In this document: piece after piece, positions 1-12,148 of the stretch
Numbering within the stretch: position 1 is the first letter of the stretch
How the letters are laid out: the number at the start of each line of letters is the position of its first letter
DNA from: Cercophora sp. LCS_1
Taxonomy: Eukaryota; Ascomycota; Sordariomycetes; Sordariales; Lasiosphaeriaceae
DNA length: 64,000 nucleotides
Assembly: GCA_036250225.1 (NCBI GenBank)
Contig: JAPZLL010000014.1
Coordinates: 124,001 to 188,000, forward strand
Direction of reading: 5' to 3'
The notes under the pieces: generated by a model
What the model saw: the letters and a program-made list of their open reading frames with translations, nothing else
What the model was told of the DNA's origin: nothing
The model's database searches: none
Position numbers and translations under genes: made by a program

Positions 1-172
1 ACATGTAGTGATGTGACCTCCGACAGGCCCTGGCGACCCCTGGCGGGTGGTCGCAAGGGGCTGCTTCAGATTGGGTCTCCCATAACAACGCCTAGATTTC
101 TGTCCTGGAGCAGCGTTGACAGAGGGGTCAAGGCCTTGATAATATCGGAATTCTAGTATTTTTGTGGCATTG

Positions 173-235
173 AGGCCTTTTAAACAGGCGTTTAGGCCTT
201 TTAAAATGGCCTTAGGCCGTTCATTAAAGAGATGT
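173..235. repeat. Short imperfect direct repeat with AGGCC(TTTTAAA) core
   Basis: The core AGGCCTTTTAAA occurs at 173 and again at 194, and a third AGGCC follows at 214, so the spacing is 20-21 nt. Loose relatives (AAGGCCTT) appear near 17.1-17.2 kb. It looks like low-complexity debris in an AT-rich stretch; no function is implied. Confidence 0.4.
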
Positions 236-239
236 AGAC

Positions 240-1057
240 CTAACCACCCAGGGCCACAGGCGTGCCATGGAACGAATTTTGGGACTTGAGCAAAGGTTCT
301 CCTGAGCAGGGGCGCTGGTGTTTGAGTGTAAGCCTGATGAAAGGAACAGGGGTGTTTGAACGCGATCCAGATGATGGCTTCACTGTTTGACCTGGTACCT
401 CGGCCTTCCAGTCCCTTCCGGGGCCCTTGACCATCTGATTATGATCTTGAGTACGCCGCTGCCAGTTCTTCTCGAAACCTCGTATGTCTATTGCCGACAC
501 CGGTGCCTAATACCCTAGTTCTGTGCCGGGTCATTTTCCCCGCACTGACGAGGCTTCGATAGAGACACCAGACTACTCACCCCTTCTCCGTCTTGTCGAC
601 TCATAAGCGTCGTCCCACTTCATTCCCTTCGCACTGGGGCCGAAGCCTCGGGCGAGAAGACCTTCTCCGAGGCCGACAAGGCCACAATCGACCAAGCGTG
701 GTCGGACAAGGCAATTTTCTTCACGACGTTCGTTATCGCCACTTCTTCGATTTCGAAACCGATTGTCCGGCCGTGGTCAGTCCAGTGGGCCAAGGCAAAC
801 GGCCCTGCGGGTGCAGCTATCACTGCAGCTACACCTTTACACCCAAGATTGTTGAGCGTCTCCAGTGTCGAAAGGATCGCAGGCTTGGACCACGAGACTA
901 CAGTAGCCCGGCACGTTCTACGGGTGATGGGCAATGAGGAAGTTTGGCGGAAAGAGTGGTGGCGATTTGATGACAAAACAGTTGGCGCAAGGATACCCAG
1001 TCGATAGGGTTTGGAGCCATCTAGACCGCGCTGGGAATTCCCAATGGGGGTTGACAT
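240..1057 (-). pseudogene. Possible degenerate gene, two open segments, unknown product
   Basis: Two segments on the minus strand read like protein: 1057-620 (about 110 convincing residues before its stop) and 500-240 (86 codons). A GTGAGT donor lies just after the first segment near 555 and AG acceptors lie near 490, so they could be exons of one gene, but the first segment meets a stop before that donor. I do not recognise the family. A broken gene or chance ORFs are both possible. Confidence 0.2.
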
Positions 1058-1235
1058 AAGGGTTCGATACCTTTCAACAGTCTTTTAGGCGTTTAAATAT
1101 AAGATTTACACCTAATCAATGGACGGATAACCCCTCGACTTTCTTGTAGATGAACGAGCATTCTCATTAGGCATCTGAAAATCCGTGTGACCAGCAGGTA
1201 GCTACCTCGTGAACCAAGATCCTTGATTTATCCTC

Positions 1236-3353
1236 TCAACGAAGTGGGAGCGTCTTCTCATCCCCCCTCAAGACCAGGCAGCCCTCGAAGTACTGCTGCA
1301 ACTGATCAAAGTCCTCCAGCTCACCAATCCATCCAACGTATTGGTCTGGCCTCACCGCGACAACACACCCCTTCTCCTTGTCCACCCCATAGTTCTTGTA
1401 CGCATCCCCAAATCCCTCGTGATAACTCTCGTCGTCCACAAAAACCTTGTTGTAATCCCATCCCAGGTGCTCATCAAACGGATGCAGCACATCTGGGAAG
1501 TCCCTCAATAATTCCGTCTCGGTCCTTTTAGACGAGTGGATGGTCAAAACCTCAATCACACTGTCAATCGCCTTCCCCTCGGGTGTCGCCCTCTTTAGGA
1601 AACTTTCAGGGGCATCCAACCTCTCGCAAAAAGCGTCAATCCGCTTCTTTTGCGCCTTGTCCAACACATTCCCCGCAAACAAGACCACCCTGAACCGACC
1701 ATCGGCCTTCAATCTTTCTTGAAAGTGCCACGGCCTCGCACATGCCTGGTTCAACACCTTGAAACTGTTGAACCGCATCCCAACCGGGATCCCTGTCGCA
1801 AGCGCCTGCTTCTTAGCGAACTCTTCTTCGCCGATGTCATGCGTCTTGACCTCCTTGCGCGTCTGCTCACTCCCGTCACCCTGTTCAGCCGCATCTCCGG
1901 GCTTTATGACGAGGGAGCTGGGCCCATAGTTGACAGACAGGCCGGAGGCAAACATGTTTCCCTTGAGAAACGCATCCTTGAACTCCTCCATGCTCACGCC
2001 CTCGGCGTCCATGACATCCTTGGCTGGACGACCCGAAAAGAGTCGACTAAATTTGTGGTCAAAGTCGATGAGGTCTTTGGCGACGCGTCGACGTTCGGAC
2101 TGGTAGCTGCTGAGGATTTCGGGCTTGCAGATGCCCTTGGCCACGAGACCGACCTTCCAACCGAGGTTAAAGCAATCCTGCATCGACACGTTCATGCCTT
2201 GGCCGGCCTTAGGCGAGTGCGTGTGGACGGCATCGCCGGCGAGAAAGACGCGATTCTGGGCTGCGAATGAGGTGCCGACGCGCTGGCCGATCTGATATGC
2301 CGTCCACCAGTCGCAGTACTCGTAGTCGATCTTATACGGGGCGAGTATCTTTTGCGCCGCGCCAAAGATGAGCTCAGGAGTGATCTTGGACCTGTCGGCG
2401 CGCCCCGATGCGTCGGGAGTGACCTCCTTGAGTTGGATATACAGCCTAACCATCCGATTTTCGCGCGGGATTACCATGAGACTACCATTGTTGGCCGAGT
2501 GGATGGCGCAACGCATGCGAATGTCGGCTGTCGCTTGTCAGTCCCATCCTACCTATCCTGGCAGGAATCAACTCACGGAAGTCAGTGATAGGAATGATAT
2601 CCATCACACCCCAAATGAAATCCGTCGCCTCTCCATCCAGCTCGAACCCCAATGCGCGTCTCGTCCAGCTCCTCGCCCCATCACACCCAATCACATACTT
2701 TGCCCTAACCTCTTCCACCTCACCCGTCCCTTTGACCTTGCTATCCTCCTCATCGTCTCCAACAAGATTACTCCTCCACAACCCATCGATGACCCGACTT
2801 CCGCTCTGCACCTGCGCAGGCGTCGCCTCCTCTTCACTCAACGCCCTCAACCAAACTCTCACGCCATCCTCCTCCACGTCCAACCGCTCCGGCGCCACAC
2901 CCCTCTCAACCTCAATCTTGCCCCCAGAATATTTCCGGATGTTATCCAAAAAGAATCGCTCGATCCGCCCCTGGTGCAACACAATCTGCTGAAACCTCGA
3001 CAGTCCAACAATGGTGTCGGGAATACGATCAGACCGGCGAATGATTCCGTCGTTGCCGGGATTCCACATGCAGATCTCAATCATATGGTTGGCTTCTTTC
3101 CAGGCACGGTCGCCGAAGCCGAGAGCGTCAAAGATTTCGAGCGAGCGGCATTGCAAACCGTCCGCTTGGCCGCAGAAGATTTTGGTGTTGCGTTTGTCGA
3201 TGATGCGGGTGGATACACCGAGGTGAGCCATCCAAGTGGCAGCCATCAGGCCTGCCGGCCCGGCGCCGATGATCAGCCTGCGTTCGAATGTTAATGGTGG
3301 GATCGTGCTGTTGAGAGGCGAGGGACTTACACGTCTACTTCAGAGGGAGGCAT
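1236..3353 (-). CDS. FAD-dependent phenol 2-monooxygenase-type hydroxylase
   Basis: Class A flavoprotein aromatic hydroxylase that uses FAD and NADPH to add an ortho hydroxyl to phenols. Three exons on the minus strand: 3353-3331, 3277-2577 and 2527-1236 (introns of 53 and 49 nt with GTAAGT and GTGAGT donors), giving 671 residues, close to the family's usual length. The start was chosen because exon 1 leads straight into the Rossmann motif GAGPAGLMAA near residue 12. The DG motif GCDGARSW lies near residue 210 and the second FAD motif AGDAVHTHSPKAGQG near 330. The C-terminal third (FRVVLFAGNVL region) fits the thioredoxin-like domain of phenol hydroxylases. The next gene upstream is on the opposite strand, about 1.7 kb away. 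The exact substrate cannot be read from sequence; related 3-hydroxybenzoate or salicylate-type hydroxylases are alternatives. Confidence 0.93.
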
Positions 3354-5030
3354 CGGGGCGGCCGTACTCCCAGGACACGGGTTCAAATGGAGGAGGTAAT
3401 GTCGGGCCTTGGGGATTGGAAGCAGTGCTGATGTGGGGTTGGAATGAAAACCGGGAAGCTCGAGATTTAATCTTTATGGAGTGGTGTGAAGTGTTTGTCT
3501 CGCACTTAGTCCACGGTGTTGCTGCAGAGTTCTCCTGCAAAGCGATGGCGCGCCTGCATGTGCGTGGTCTTTGTGCCTATCACATCTCGACAAGGTGGTT
3601 GGCTTGGATCAACCTGCAGCACACCTTTTTTTGGGCGATGTCACCGTCGCAGCCTGTGGGAAAGAGCAACCTGGGACCTGGAGTCTTGGCGGGGCGAACA
3701 TCGCGCAATGGCGTGATATTGGCTGGCCTCCTCTCGTGCTCGCTGTTGTCCGGTTCTCGCGTGCGTCAAGGTCCGTTTGGGGGCACTCTTCAGGCTGTGT
3801 GTCTGTCGAAACGAGAAAGGTCCCAAGTCGGCCCGTGGCAAAGATCCACTGAGGTGCGGGACGAACCGTGGGAATATCCCCGCATGGTGACCCAATCGCG
3901 GGACACTCACCCACAGGGCGCATATGAGTATGTGTGCACCCTGACTCGCGGGTTTAATGCTTCTGGTGATAACTTTGGCACCCTCGAGAAACGGAACTTT
4001 GTGCCGCTGTCAGTAGTTCGACTGCATCCCGACGATCTACCCACATTCAGCGTAAGCTTCCAGCAGGCAGCTGTCAAGGCTGGCCAGGGTTTCACCGGCC
4101 GCGTAGAGCCAAACGAGTAATCGAACCGAGTGCTGAGACATCTCTTCACGGGCCGACAGAGGTCGTGAGACAGGTTGTTGCCAAGATGTCGACGTCATGG
4201 CGTTGACGTTTGTGTTTCGCACCACACCAGTGGCGCTCGCTTTGATTTCTTCTTGGCGTTCAGCGGTGGCAAGATGCATCGCAGCTCCAATGCTACGTTC
4301 CGCTTTTAAAACAGAAGGAACTCTCAAGTGCTTTGAGGAACGGGTCCCACTCTCGTCATTGGAGCCATCCAGGCCGCACAAAAATACCAGAGCAAATTCC
4401 CTCACACAACATCAAATGGGACTGAACGAGGGATGAATTTCCCAAACGGCAAACAAATTCTTTCAAAGTTGTAGATTATAGATATCTTTGACCATTTGAA
4501 ATAACGTATAGCGCTTAAAATACCTCCCAAGCCCTTTTTCCCAAGTTTTAAGTGTGGAGGGTTTTCTATTCAAGGCAGGCTTGGCAATTGCGCTCCTACC
4601 TCCTGACTCGCACTCCTTTGCTTTTCCTGCCCCTAAAGCGCCCCTTTCCTCTTGCTGACCCCAGACGAGCTAACCACCACCGAAGATCTTCCAGGCCTGC
4701 AAGCGTCCACCCGCCTCACTTGATTCAAATCCCCAGGATGGAAAGGTTTGATTTGACGGCGATCGACGCATCCTCCACTTTGCGTCGAGTCGCGACCCAG
4801 TCCCACGGATGGTGCCCTCCTTGACACCTCCCCACCCAAGGGCACGTTATCGGCGCTGTATTGTTCCCCGCGGCGCAGGCCCGAATCCGGCAGTTGGCCT
4901 AAATATCATCCGGGTGCTGCGGGCATCCCGGCGTCCTCTGCGCCGACGTCTTCTTGCGTCGGAGCCCCTCGTGTCACCCCCTTGCTTTCCTTCACTTTTT
5001 CGTTGGATCGTCTTCTCAAACCGCTGTATA
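3354..5030. other. Intergenic region between divergent genes
   Basis: Divergent upstream region of the hydroxylase (-) and the rhodopsin-like gene (+). Several long overlapping open frames occur on both strands (for example 3236-4120 +), but none has family-like sequence or a consistent splice pattern, so I read them as chance ORFs in GC-rich DNA. Confidence 0.5.
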
Positions 5031-6241
5031 ATGGCCTCCCCAGAAGGAGAAGCCGAGCGCTTCATCCTCGAAGTCTGGATCCTCCAGGGAACGGCGTACC
5101 TGATGGTCGGTCTGCGCTACTTCAACCGAATCCACTCGATGGGCTTTTCAGGTCTCACATGGGATGATCTGCTGATGCTCTTCGCAACGGTGAGCCTTCT
5201 TGCCCCTTTAATTGCTCGCGCATCTAACAACCTAGCTCACATACACTGCTGAATCCGTGATGGCCCACCTCGTCGTCGCCTACTGGCGCGGCCTCGCGAA
5301 CAACGCCATGACCGAAGACCAACGCGCGTCCCTATCCCCGACCTCTGAAGAATACCTCTTCCGCGTAAACGGCTCGAAGACCCACGTCGCAGGCCTCCTC
5401 CTATACACGACCCTCCTCTGGCTGCTGAAGGGATGTTGGACGATATACTACGCTCGTCTGACGTCGGGCGTGCACAAGATGAAGCTTCTCATCAGGGGCG
5501 CATACATCATGATGCCGTTGACGTATGTCGGGTGTCTGCTGGTGGCGTTCCTCAAGTGCATCCCCTTTGAGAAGCAGTGGCAAATTTACCCGAATCCAGG
5601 GAGTGCGTTACCCCGTTCCTGAATTTGATCCATACTGACCGACGCGAACAGACAACTGCGAGCCAGCTATATCCACCCTCCAAACCATCTTCGTCATGAT
5701 TATGAATACGTTGACTGATCTTTTGCTAATGTCGATACCCCTTCCGATGATCTGGAAGTCGAGCCTTCCGCTGCGAAAGAAATTTTTCTTGTTGATCATG
5801 TTCAGCGGTGGGCTGTTGGAGATGACGTTTGGCATACTGCGCTGCACATCTATCCTCACGTTGGGTGATATTGACCCTGCCCAGTCCGGGTACTGGTCTG
5901 TTAGAGAGTCATTCGTGTCGTTTGTGTTGACGAATATGCCCATGGTGTATCCTCTCATCAAAGGGGTGGTGGAGAAGGGTATGAGTTCCATCGGGGTGTC
6001 GAAGGGCGGTACCAGGGTGAATACTGAGGGTTATCGGTTGGGGAGTTATCCCACGAGGACTCACCTTTCGAGGAAGCAGGGCCCGATCACGGCCGGGGGG
6101 ACAGAGTGGGGATCTGAGGAGAACATCGTTGACGGAAAGGGCAATGACATTGGCGAGCAGCTGCCGATTCAGGGAGGGGTGGTTGGGGGTGGGGACAAGG
6201 GGATTATGGTTGCGCATGAGTATACTATCACTGAGACATAG
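5031..6241 (+). CDS. Fungal rhodopsin-like (SAT4/PTH11-type) integral membrane protein
   Basis: Multi-pass membrane protein of the large fungal rhodopsin-like/SAT4 family, some members of which act as PTH11-type surface receptors. Exons 5031-5189, 5236-5602 and 5652-6241 (introns of 46 and 49 nt) give 371 residues. About seven hydrophobic segments are visible, and the conserved loop PNPGNNCEPA is formed exactly across the second splice junction, which confirms the model. The hydrophilic tail of about 90 residues after the last membrane segment is probably cytoplasmic and is Gly-rich near its end. The stop is TAG. The ligand is unknown and cannot be inferred. Confidence 0.88.
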
Positions 6242-6407
6242 GGACGAGATGTGAAGAGGTCAAGTGCGATGGCGCAGACATTTTAGGTATGTGAAATATC
6301 GACTAGGATGCGATATGAGATAGCATCATGAAACATCACCGGCCAGTATCATGCACCCTTTCCGCCTTTTGCTATAGTACAGATATGAAGACCATCCGTC
6401 GGACCAC

Positions 6408-7330
6408 TTACAGTCCGCAAATGCCGTTCTTGCAGATGATCAAGTTGAAGCCGCAATCGGCATCCGTCCTGCAACTGACACCTGTTTTTTTTCCCGTCAG
6501 TTTCAATATGTTGATGCATCCATCAGGGAACTTACCAATGCACGCAAGCGGGTTATCACCGCACGCGGGGGTGCCACCACCACCACTGGTTGGTCTCGGC
6601 GGAGCGACAGTGACAAAGGTCGTGCGAGTGACACCACCGCCGCCACCACCACCCCCAACAGCGCTGGTGCCGTAAACAGCGCACCTGCGGTTCGAGCATG
6701 TCAACTGGCCGTCGCAGTCGTTCTCACTCTGGCACGGGTCGCCTGTAACGTTGTCAACAATCAGGGGCTCAGGGGCTCAGGGGTAAAGTGGATCCGTACC
6801 AACACAGTGACCAGTCCACTCGCAAACCGGGGCGGCACCACCACCGCCGCCGGGACGGGAAGTAGCAGTCGGCCGGGGTGCAGTCACATAGACGGTAGTA
6901 GTGCGTCTCGGACCGGTTGCAGAGGTAGTCGGCCGGGGAGCCGAGGTGGCGACGTTGGTTGCCGGGGCAGCGGCGCAGCGAGAGTTGCGGCAGGTGTAGT
7001 CCAGGTCGCAGTCATTCTCGGACTGGCATGGATCGCCTGTTGTCGTTAGACATGCCTAAAACGGTGGCAATTTAACTTACCAATGCAGTGACCAGTCCAG
7101 CCGCAGGTAGCGGGCGGCGGGTTTGGCTGAGGCTGCGGCTGGGGTTGAGGTTGAGGTTGAGGTTGTTGACCTCCGCCTGAACCTCCACCCCATCCACCGC
7201 CTCCCCATCCGCCTCCTCCCTTGCCCTTGCCCCTACCACCGCCCCATTGGCGGGCAACAACGCCAGCAGGCTCCTGCCGAGCCTCGGCCAAGCCCAAGGC
7301 AAGCAAAGCGACAAGGAAGTAAGACTTCAT
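6408..7330 (-). CDS. Secreted cysteine-module protein (three exon-encoded modules)
   Basis: A 255-residue protein with a signal peptide (MKSYFLVALLALGLAEA), then a Gly-rich stretch with WGGG repeats, a run of PQ dipeptides, and three related cysteine modules. Exons are 7330-7081, 7036-6800, 6742-6536 and 6481-6408 (introns 44, 57 and 53 nt). All three introns are phase 1 and cut the same codon, the Gly before the DPC-type motif. The modules share a pattern like GHCIGDPCQSENDC followed by TC-x4-C. Modules 1 and 2 are close; module 3 (ACIGVSCRTDADC) has drifted. Low-complexity Thr/Pro and Gly-rich linkers separate them. I do not recognise a named family; secretion and spacing fit a cell-wall or effector-like protein. 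Confidence 0.85.
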
Positions 7331-7404
7331 GGTGCCGGTAACAGATTGGCGTGCAGACCAAGACCAAGACCTGGTGAACCGGGAAAGCAGGACCAGAACA
7401 AGCT

Positions 7405-7413
7405 CCTTATATA
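7405..7413 (-). promoter_or_regulatory. TATA box of the cysteine-module gene
   Basis: TATATAAGG on the minus strand lies about 75 bp upstream of the chosen ATG at 7330, a normal distance in filamentous ascomycetes. It supports that start over longer in-frame alternatives. Confidence 0.6.
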
Positions 7414-8633
7414 CGACATCTAAACCAGGCACTGCCCATCTCGTGTCTGCCGTTTTACGCAACAGATATTGCCTTCATCTGGAGCAGTGCTGCCCGTTCC
7501 CGGACCCGTGGTGTGACGTCCTTGTCTACTGTCTCAATCCCATCCAATCACCCGGTTGGCGGACGATTGCTCGGGAGCCATCGTTTTTAGCCAGCGGGGG
7601 CGCCAAGACCACAAAAAGACAGAGCAAGATATCGGAACAGGGGGACTGGACTCTCATCCAATTTGCCGGAAGAAAACAAGGACAAGATCTGGGGTGCAGA
7701 CTCGTATATACATGGGGCCGAAGTTGATATTGGGACGGACGACGAAAATAGCGCTAGACCTATCTCAACATCGGATGCCACGTCGCTCGCTTCCCTTCCT
7801 CTACGCAGCGGGTGGGCATGTCAAAACAAGAAGCGACCAAAGTCTGCGTCTTATTTCCCGGTTGCGACGTCGCGGCAAAAGGAATTATTTACCGAATATC
7901 GCAGCGCCCAGCCCGGACCAAGACCGTTGCATCGTGCCTGGGAATGAATGGAAGCGTGGCAGATGCTTGTGTGGGTTTGGCATTTTGTGCATGTTTTTCG
8001 CCGAGCGAGCCTGGGCAACTTTGGCCATGTTGCCACTTTTTGTCGGGAGCACAACATTCTTGTCTTCCGACAGAGGATTTGGGAAAAGTCTTCATGGTCA
8101 CTTGGGGTCTGGTGTTTGTGTTTCTCATTGAGTGGGTTTTTTTTTGTCGGATTTGAGCACGTTGACCTCGGTTGGCTGAATCATGGCGGATGTTTGTTCG
8201 GCAGAGGCGTCGTGCTAATATTGCCGCCACCTGGAACGCGACAACTTGTGGGTTCGGGCGATATGATTATTGATGAGCATACGAATCCTCGACGTTTTTC
8301 CCGGTCCTGATGGGTTTCTGCGGTGCGACTCCGGAGTTCGGCAGCGGCAGATGTCGATCAAAAACTCAACACCATGATTTTGTCGGGATTGATCGTGATG
8401 TGATTAGCAGTACATGCTAGGACACATGCCGGGACGATGTGAGATGATGATGGCATCATGCAAGCCAAATGGTGCAAGACCTCGGTAAACACAGAAAAGC
8501 CTCGGATCAACATCAAAAAGTTTGCTGCAGCGATGTCGGGTTTAAACAGCCCCGGCTTCCCATCTTCTCCTGTATTTTTCTTTCTTGCAGACAATCCGGT
8601 GTAATCTTCTCTTCACTAGGGCAGACCGCAACC
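7414..8633. other. Intergenic region
   Basis: Divergent spacer between the cysteine-module gene (-) and the 461-residue gene (+). Overlapping open frames exist on both strands, but none shows family signals or splice support. Confidence 0.5.
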
Positions 8634-10019
8634 ATGACCAACGGTCCGCTCACATTCGTCCCCAAACACCCGTGTGCCGACTGTGGCAGGCACAACAGTT
8701 CTATCCCGACCAAACCTACCCTGTGGCCTCACTTCTACACCTGCTGCAGCGCTTGGAAATGTCACTGCCCCACGACCCAACCTCTGATCAATGGTGTAGC
8801 TTGGCGCTCGGCCGTGAATCCTCATCTACCATCCTTTTCACTCCTGAACCCACTACCGAAGTCTCAACCACCCGGAATCAGGGGGATACCCAGCCCTCTC
8901 CCGGCCCCCGCTGTCAGCTCGAAGCCCGCCTCGAAGACCACGACCCCTGGCACTGAAGAGCATAATGGTGGCTCCCTCTTGGACTCTGCCTACATCCCGT
9001 GGCTCGGAACAATGCAAGGCACACAGTTGAGGATAGCCGCTGGAATGCACCCCTACGGTGCGCCGGCCTTTCCGTCTCCCCAATACCCCTATCCCCAGCC
9101 CAAAGGATCCAAGCAGAACGGTCAGGACAGCCAAGACAAACGCATGCCTCTGCAAGCAGAGCTCAAAGGCAAAGCCTGGATTTCACAGCCTGGTCGCAAC
9201 CGAGTCCCATGTCAACCATCTGCCGTCATGGCCCCAGCCCCAGCCCCGGCTCCAACCCAAACATGGGCGTGGTGCACCCTCGATGCCGAAACCCGTCTCA
9301 AGAAGGAAGAATTCCGGTCCCGAGGGCGTGACAGGGCGACCAAGGCAACCGAGCGAGAGAAAACAGCGAGTTCCACCAAGATGGGTGCGCGTGATGTCGG
9401 TGGCACCAGACGCATCGGACCGCGGGTGATCAATCTGTACGGCGACGAACTCCCGCAGAACATGTGGCCGTCTCTGCCAGAGTGGATGCAAGTCACAGCG
9501 ATGGATATGGACTTGATCATTGTGGGCGATGACAAGACCGAGTTTTATTTCTCGGACGCGACGTGGGGAATGCTAACGCCCTTTGACGGGAAGGAGGACT
9601 CGTGCTGGAGGAGGCAGGAGGGCGATGGGCCGTGGCCTGGGATGAAGCTGGAGAGCCGGGGAGTTAAGGAGAGAGGGGTTATTACCATCTTCAACGGTGG
9701 CGAGAATTCAGAACGCGAGCCGGTTTTGAGAAAGAGCAAGGAGGTTGTTCCCGGTACGTCGTCGAGAGAGCATTGTCGCACGGCTACGCAGGGAGGAACA
9801 GAGAAAGTCGTCATGATGTCCAAGCATCCGTTCCTACGAGATGAAAGTCCCAACCCGCCAACACCGAGTCGGGACAACAATGATCTTGCTGAGCTCCTTG
9901 AAAAAGCCAAGCGGAATGACGAAGAGATGCGACATTGGATGCAGACCGTGGTGCTGAAGATGGTTGAAGAGGAAGCAGAAAGGAGGCGGGAGAGGGAAAA
10001 GAAGAGCCTTCCGAAGTAA
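8634..10019 (+). CDS. Hypothetical protein with N-terminal Cys/His cluster
   Basis: A single exon of 461 residues. The frame is open further upstream, but I chose the ATG at 8634 because it has a strong context (ACCATGACC) and begins the conserved-looking part. Residues 14-45 hold a possible zinc-binding cluster: CADC, then H20, H33, CC37-38 and CHC43-45. The middle is Pro/Lys-rich and probably disordered. The segment around residues 260-330 (IGPRVINLYGDELP onward) looks folded. The C-terminus (about 425-461) is a strongly charged helix rich in Glu, Arg and Lys that could form a coiled coil. I do not recognise the family; nuclear or DNA/RNA-associated function is only a guess. Confidence 0.65.
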   Translation: MTNGPLTFVPKHPCADCGRHNSSIPTKPTLWPHFYTCCSAWKCHCPTTQPLINGVAWRSAVNPHLPSFSLLNPLPKSQPPGIRGIPSPLPAPAVSSKPASKTTTPGTEEHNGGSLLDSAYIPWLGTMQGTQLRIAAGMHPYGAPAFPSPQYPYPQPKGSKQNGQDSQDKRMPLQAELKGKAWISQPGRNRVPCQPSAVMAPAPAPAPTQTWAWCTLDAETRLKKEEFRSRGRDRATKATEREKTASSTKMGARDVGGTRRIGPRVINLYGDELPQNMWPSLPEWMQVTAMDMDLIIVGDDKTEFYFSDATWGMLTPFDGKEDSCWRRQEGDGPWPGMKLESRGVKERGVITIFNGGENSEREPVLRKSKEVVPGTSSREHCRTATQGGTEKVVMMSKHPFLRDESPNPPTPSRDNNDLAELLEKAKRNDEEMRHWMQTVVLKMVEEEAERRREREKKSLPK

Positions 10020-10162
10020 ATGTCTCTCAAGGTTTGTGGTTGTTCTTCAGACAAACCTCATGCCGGGGCCAGGCTAGAGTCGCAAACAATCGCGAGATAC
10101 TCAAGCAAACAATGACATTCCTACTATAATGACAATCCATGGTGAAATTCCAACGCAAATAC

Positions 10163-11942
10163 TCAGTACGTATACCGAAATCCAGGCTGGTAATTGTCCT
10201 AAAAAGATCAGCCATCATCATGCCTCGGCAAGAGGAAGACTTACCTCGTCAGCTTCGAGCTCCTTCTCTCCCCTATCCGCCTTTTGATTCTCGCGGTAGA
10301 AAGTAAAGCTCAACACCGCCACAATGATCAAGTTCAAGCAACTGGTGACGACGCAAGTATACAAACCAGGTCTATAAGCCGGCGCATCTTGGCTCCTGTC
10401 ACAGTGTCAGCAAAGTCCCATAATAATACGAAGAGATTCACTCACCTAAAGACCAAACTCCCCGCAATCCCTCCAATCCCTCCAAACGAAACAAACGTCG
10501 CACTGCAAAACGCCCGCTTCCATTGCCCGCGGATATTATTCGCCTGATAGGACATGGCCGCTGGCACATTCGAGTTCGCTCCAGCCGTCACCAAAAACAC
10601 ACCAAAGTACCGGACGGCTGCCTTCTCATGGAATCCCATAATCGGGAGCCCGATCAATACCAACAGCATGTTGAACACAACGATTGGACCTCGGAGTCGA
10701 TACTTATCGCCAACCCAGCTCGTGCCGTACATGGTGATTCCCGCAAGCACATACGGCGGAGCAACCAGACACTGCGCAGTGCCGACGTCAAACTTCATAT
10801 TTCCGGTCAGGATCAACGGAAGGAAATACGCCAGAGCATAGGTGGTGGTGGTAGTGTTGAAGAACAACATCGCGTATGCCCAGACTTTCCAATCTCGACT
10901 GACACGTAGATATTGCCAGAAGTCGAACGGAGGTGTCTCGACATCGCCACGATCAGCGTGCACGCGGGCACAGATCCAATCCCGCTCTTTTTGGCCCAGG
11001 AATTTCCAAGTCGCGCGTTTGGAATCGGGAAAGTCGACGAGGAGCCAGTAGCCTGCGATGCCGATGACCACGGTGAGGAGGCCCTCGATGATAAAGATCC
11101 AGCGCCAGCCGTTGAGGCCTGCTATGCCTGCCATTTGCATAATCTAAAGAAATTAGCATGACCTCAGATGTGGTTGCATGATCTCTGTGAATCGGAGAAA
11201 GGGACTTACACCATACGCCAAGATGCCGGCAAACGCAGCAGCAACGCATCCGACCATGTAAAACACCGAGTTTCGCTTTCCAACCTCATCTGCGCTCGTG
11301 TCAGCTATCTTCCTCGTCATGGACAAAGAACGCTTACACCTCGTATACCACGTGCTCAGCAAATACACGCAGCTCGGAAAGAATCCCGCCTCCAAAACAC
11401 CAAGCAACACTCTCAACCCAGCCATGGTCTGCCAATTCGCAACGAAACCCATCCCAATCATGCAGCACCCCCAGAGAAACGTGATCCCCGAGAGATGAAT
11501 CCGCGGCCCAATCTTGCGCACAATAACCGTCGACGGCGGCTGGAAAATGATGTACGTGACGAAAAACACGAGCGAAATGATGGACTGTATCATCCCTTGT
11601 CAGCGCTCAATCTCCACACCCCTCATTGCACAACGGAAGAAAGAAAGAGGGAAAGAAAAAGAGAAAAAAAAAACGTACATATCGATCCCCAACCAAGACC
11701 AAATCCGTTCCCATGCCCGCGATGTTCGCCGCCCCCAGATTCGTCCTATCCATCAAGCTGACGCAGTACATGGCGCCAACCGTCAAGATCAACCGGATAT
11801 CCGTTCGCCGAATGATGCGCTTCTGCTCCTCGGGCGTGAATCCGAAATCGTCGGCCGCCGCGGGCTGCGACGCCTCGGATTGGATCTTGTAGGCGTCGTT
11901 TGTGTCGCCATTGTCGGACGTGTTCTTTTCGTCGGACGCCAT
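10163..11942 (-). CDS. MFS transporter, Dal5/allantoate permease-like (anion:cation symporter)
   Basis: A 12-TM major facilitator of the anion:cation symporter group (yeast Dal5, Tna1 and relatives) that imports organic anions such as allantoate, nicotinate or related vitamins and acids at the plasma membrane. Six exons: 11942-11679, 11584-11338, 11289-11210, 11143-10446, 10395-10245 and 10198-10163, total 491 residues. Each junction restores family text: LMDRTNLGAANIAGM in helix 1, GVLEAGFFPSC in helix 4, then TWY joining into YEVGKRNS. The final 11-residue exon ends FRYTY, matching the short C-terminus usual in this family. The small last exon and the 80-nt third exon are easy to miss in automatic annotation. 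Substrate is unknown. Confidence 0.92.
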
Positions 11943-12027
11943 AGTTCGTTATCTACCTAACCTACTCAGCTCTGTTCCTGGGAAAGAGAAGTGACAAACG
12001 GCGAGGGCGACAAGAGAGACACGGTGA

Positions 12028-12148
12028 AGGAGGGAGGGAGGGAGGGAGGGGTAGGGAACACCACAATATCAATGAGGGGCTGGATCGCTTGCGGACTGCC
12101 AGAACGAGGAGGACGGGAGGGGAACCCATGACACTTTTTTTTTTTTTT
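12028..12148. repeat. AGGG microsatellite and T-tract
   Basis: An AGGG run at 12028-12050 and a T14 tract at 12135-12148 lie just upstream of the Dal5-like gene. Both are simple repeats. Confidence 0.8.

Noticed and set aside
3236..4120. 294-codon open frame on the plus strand
   Set aside because: Starts inside the hydroxylase's first intron/exon on the opposite strand and shows no family-like text; long chance ORFs are common in GC-rich fungal DNA.
1236..11942. A secondary-metabolite cluster joining the hydroxylase and transporter
   Set aside because: No PKS, NRPS or terpene backbone enzyme is present and the genes between are unrelated.
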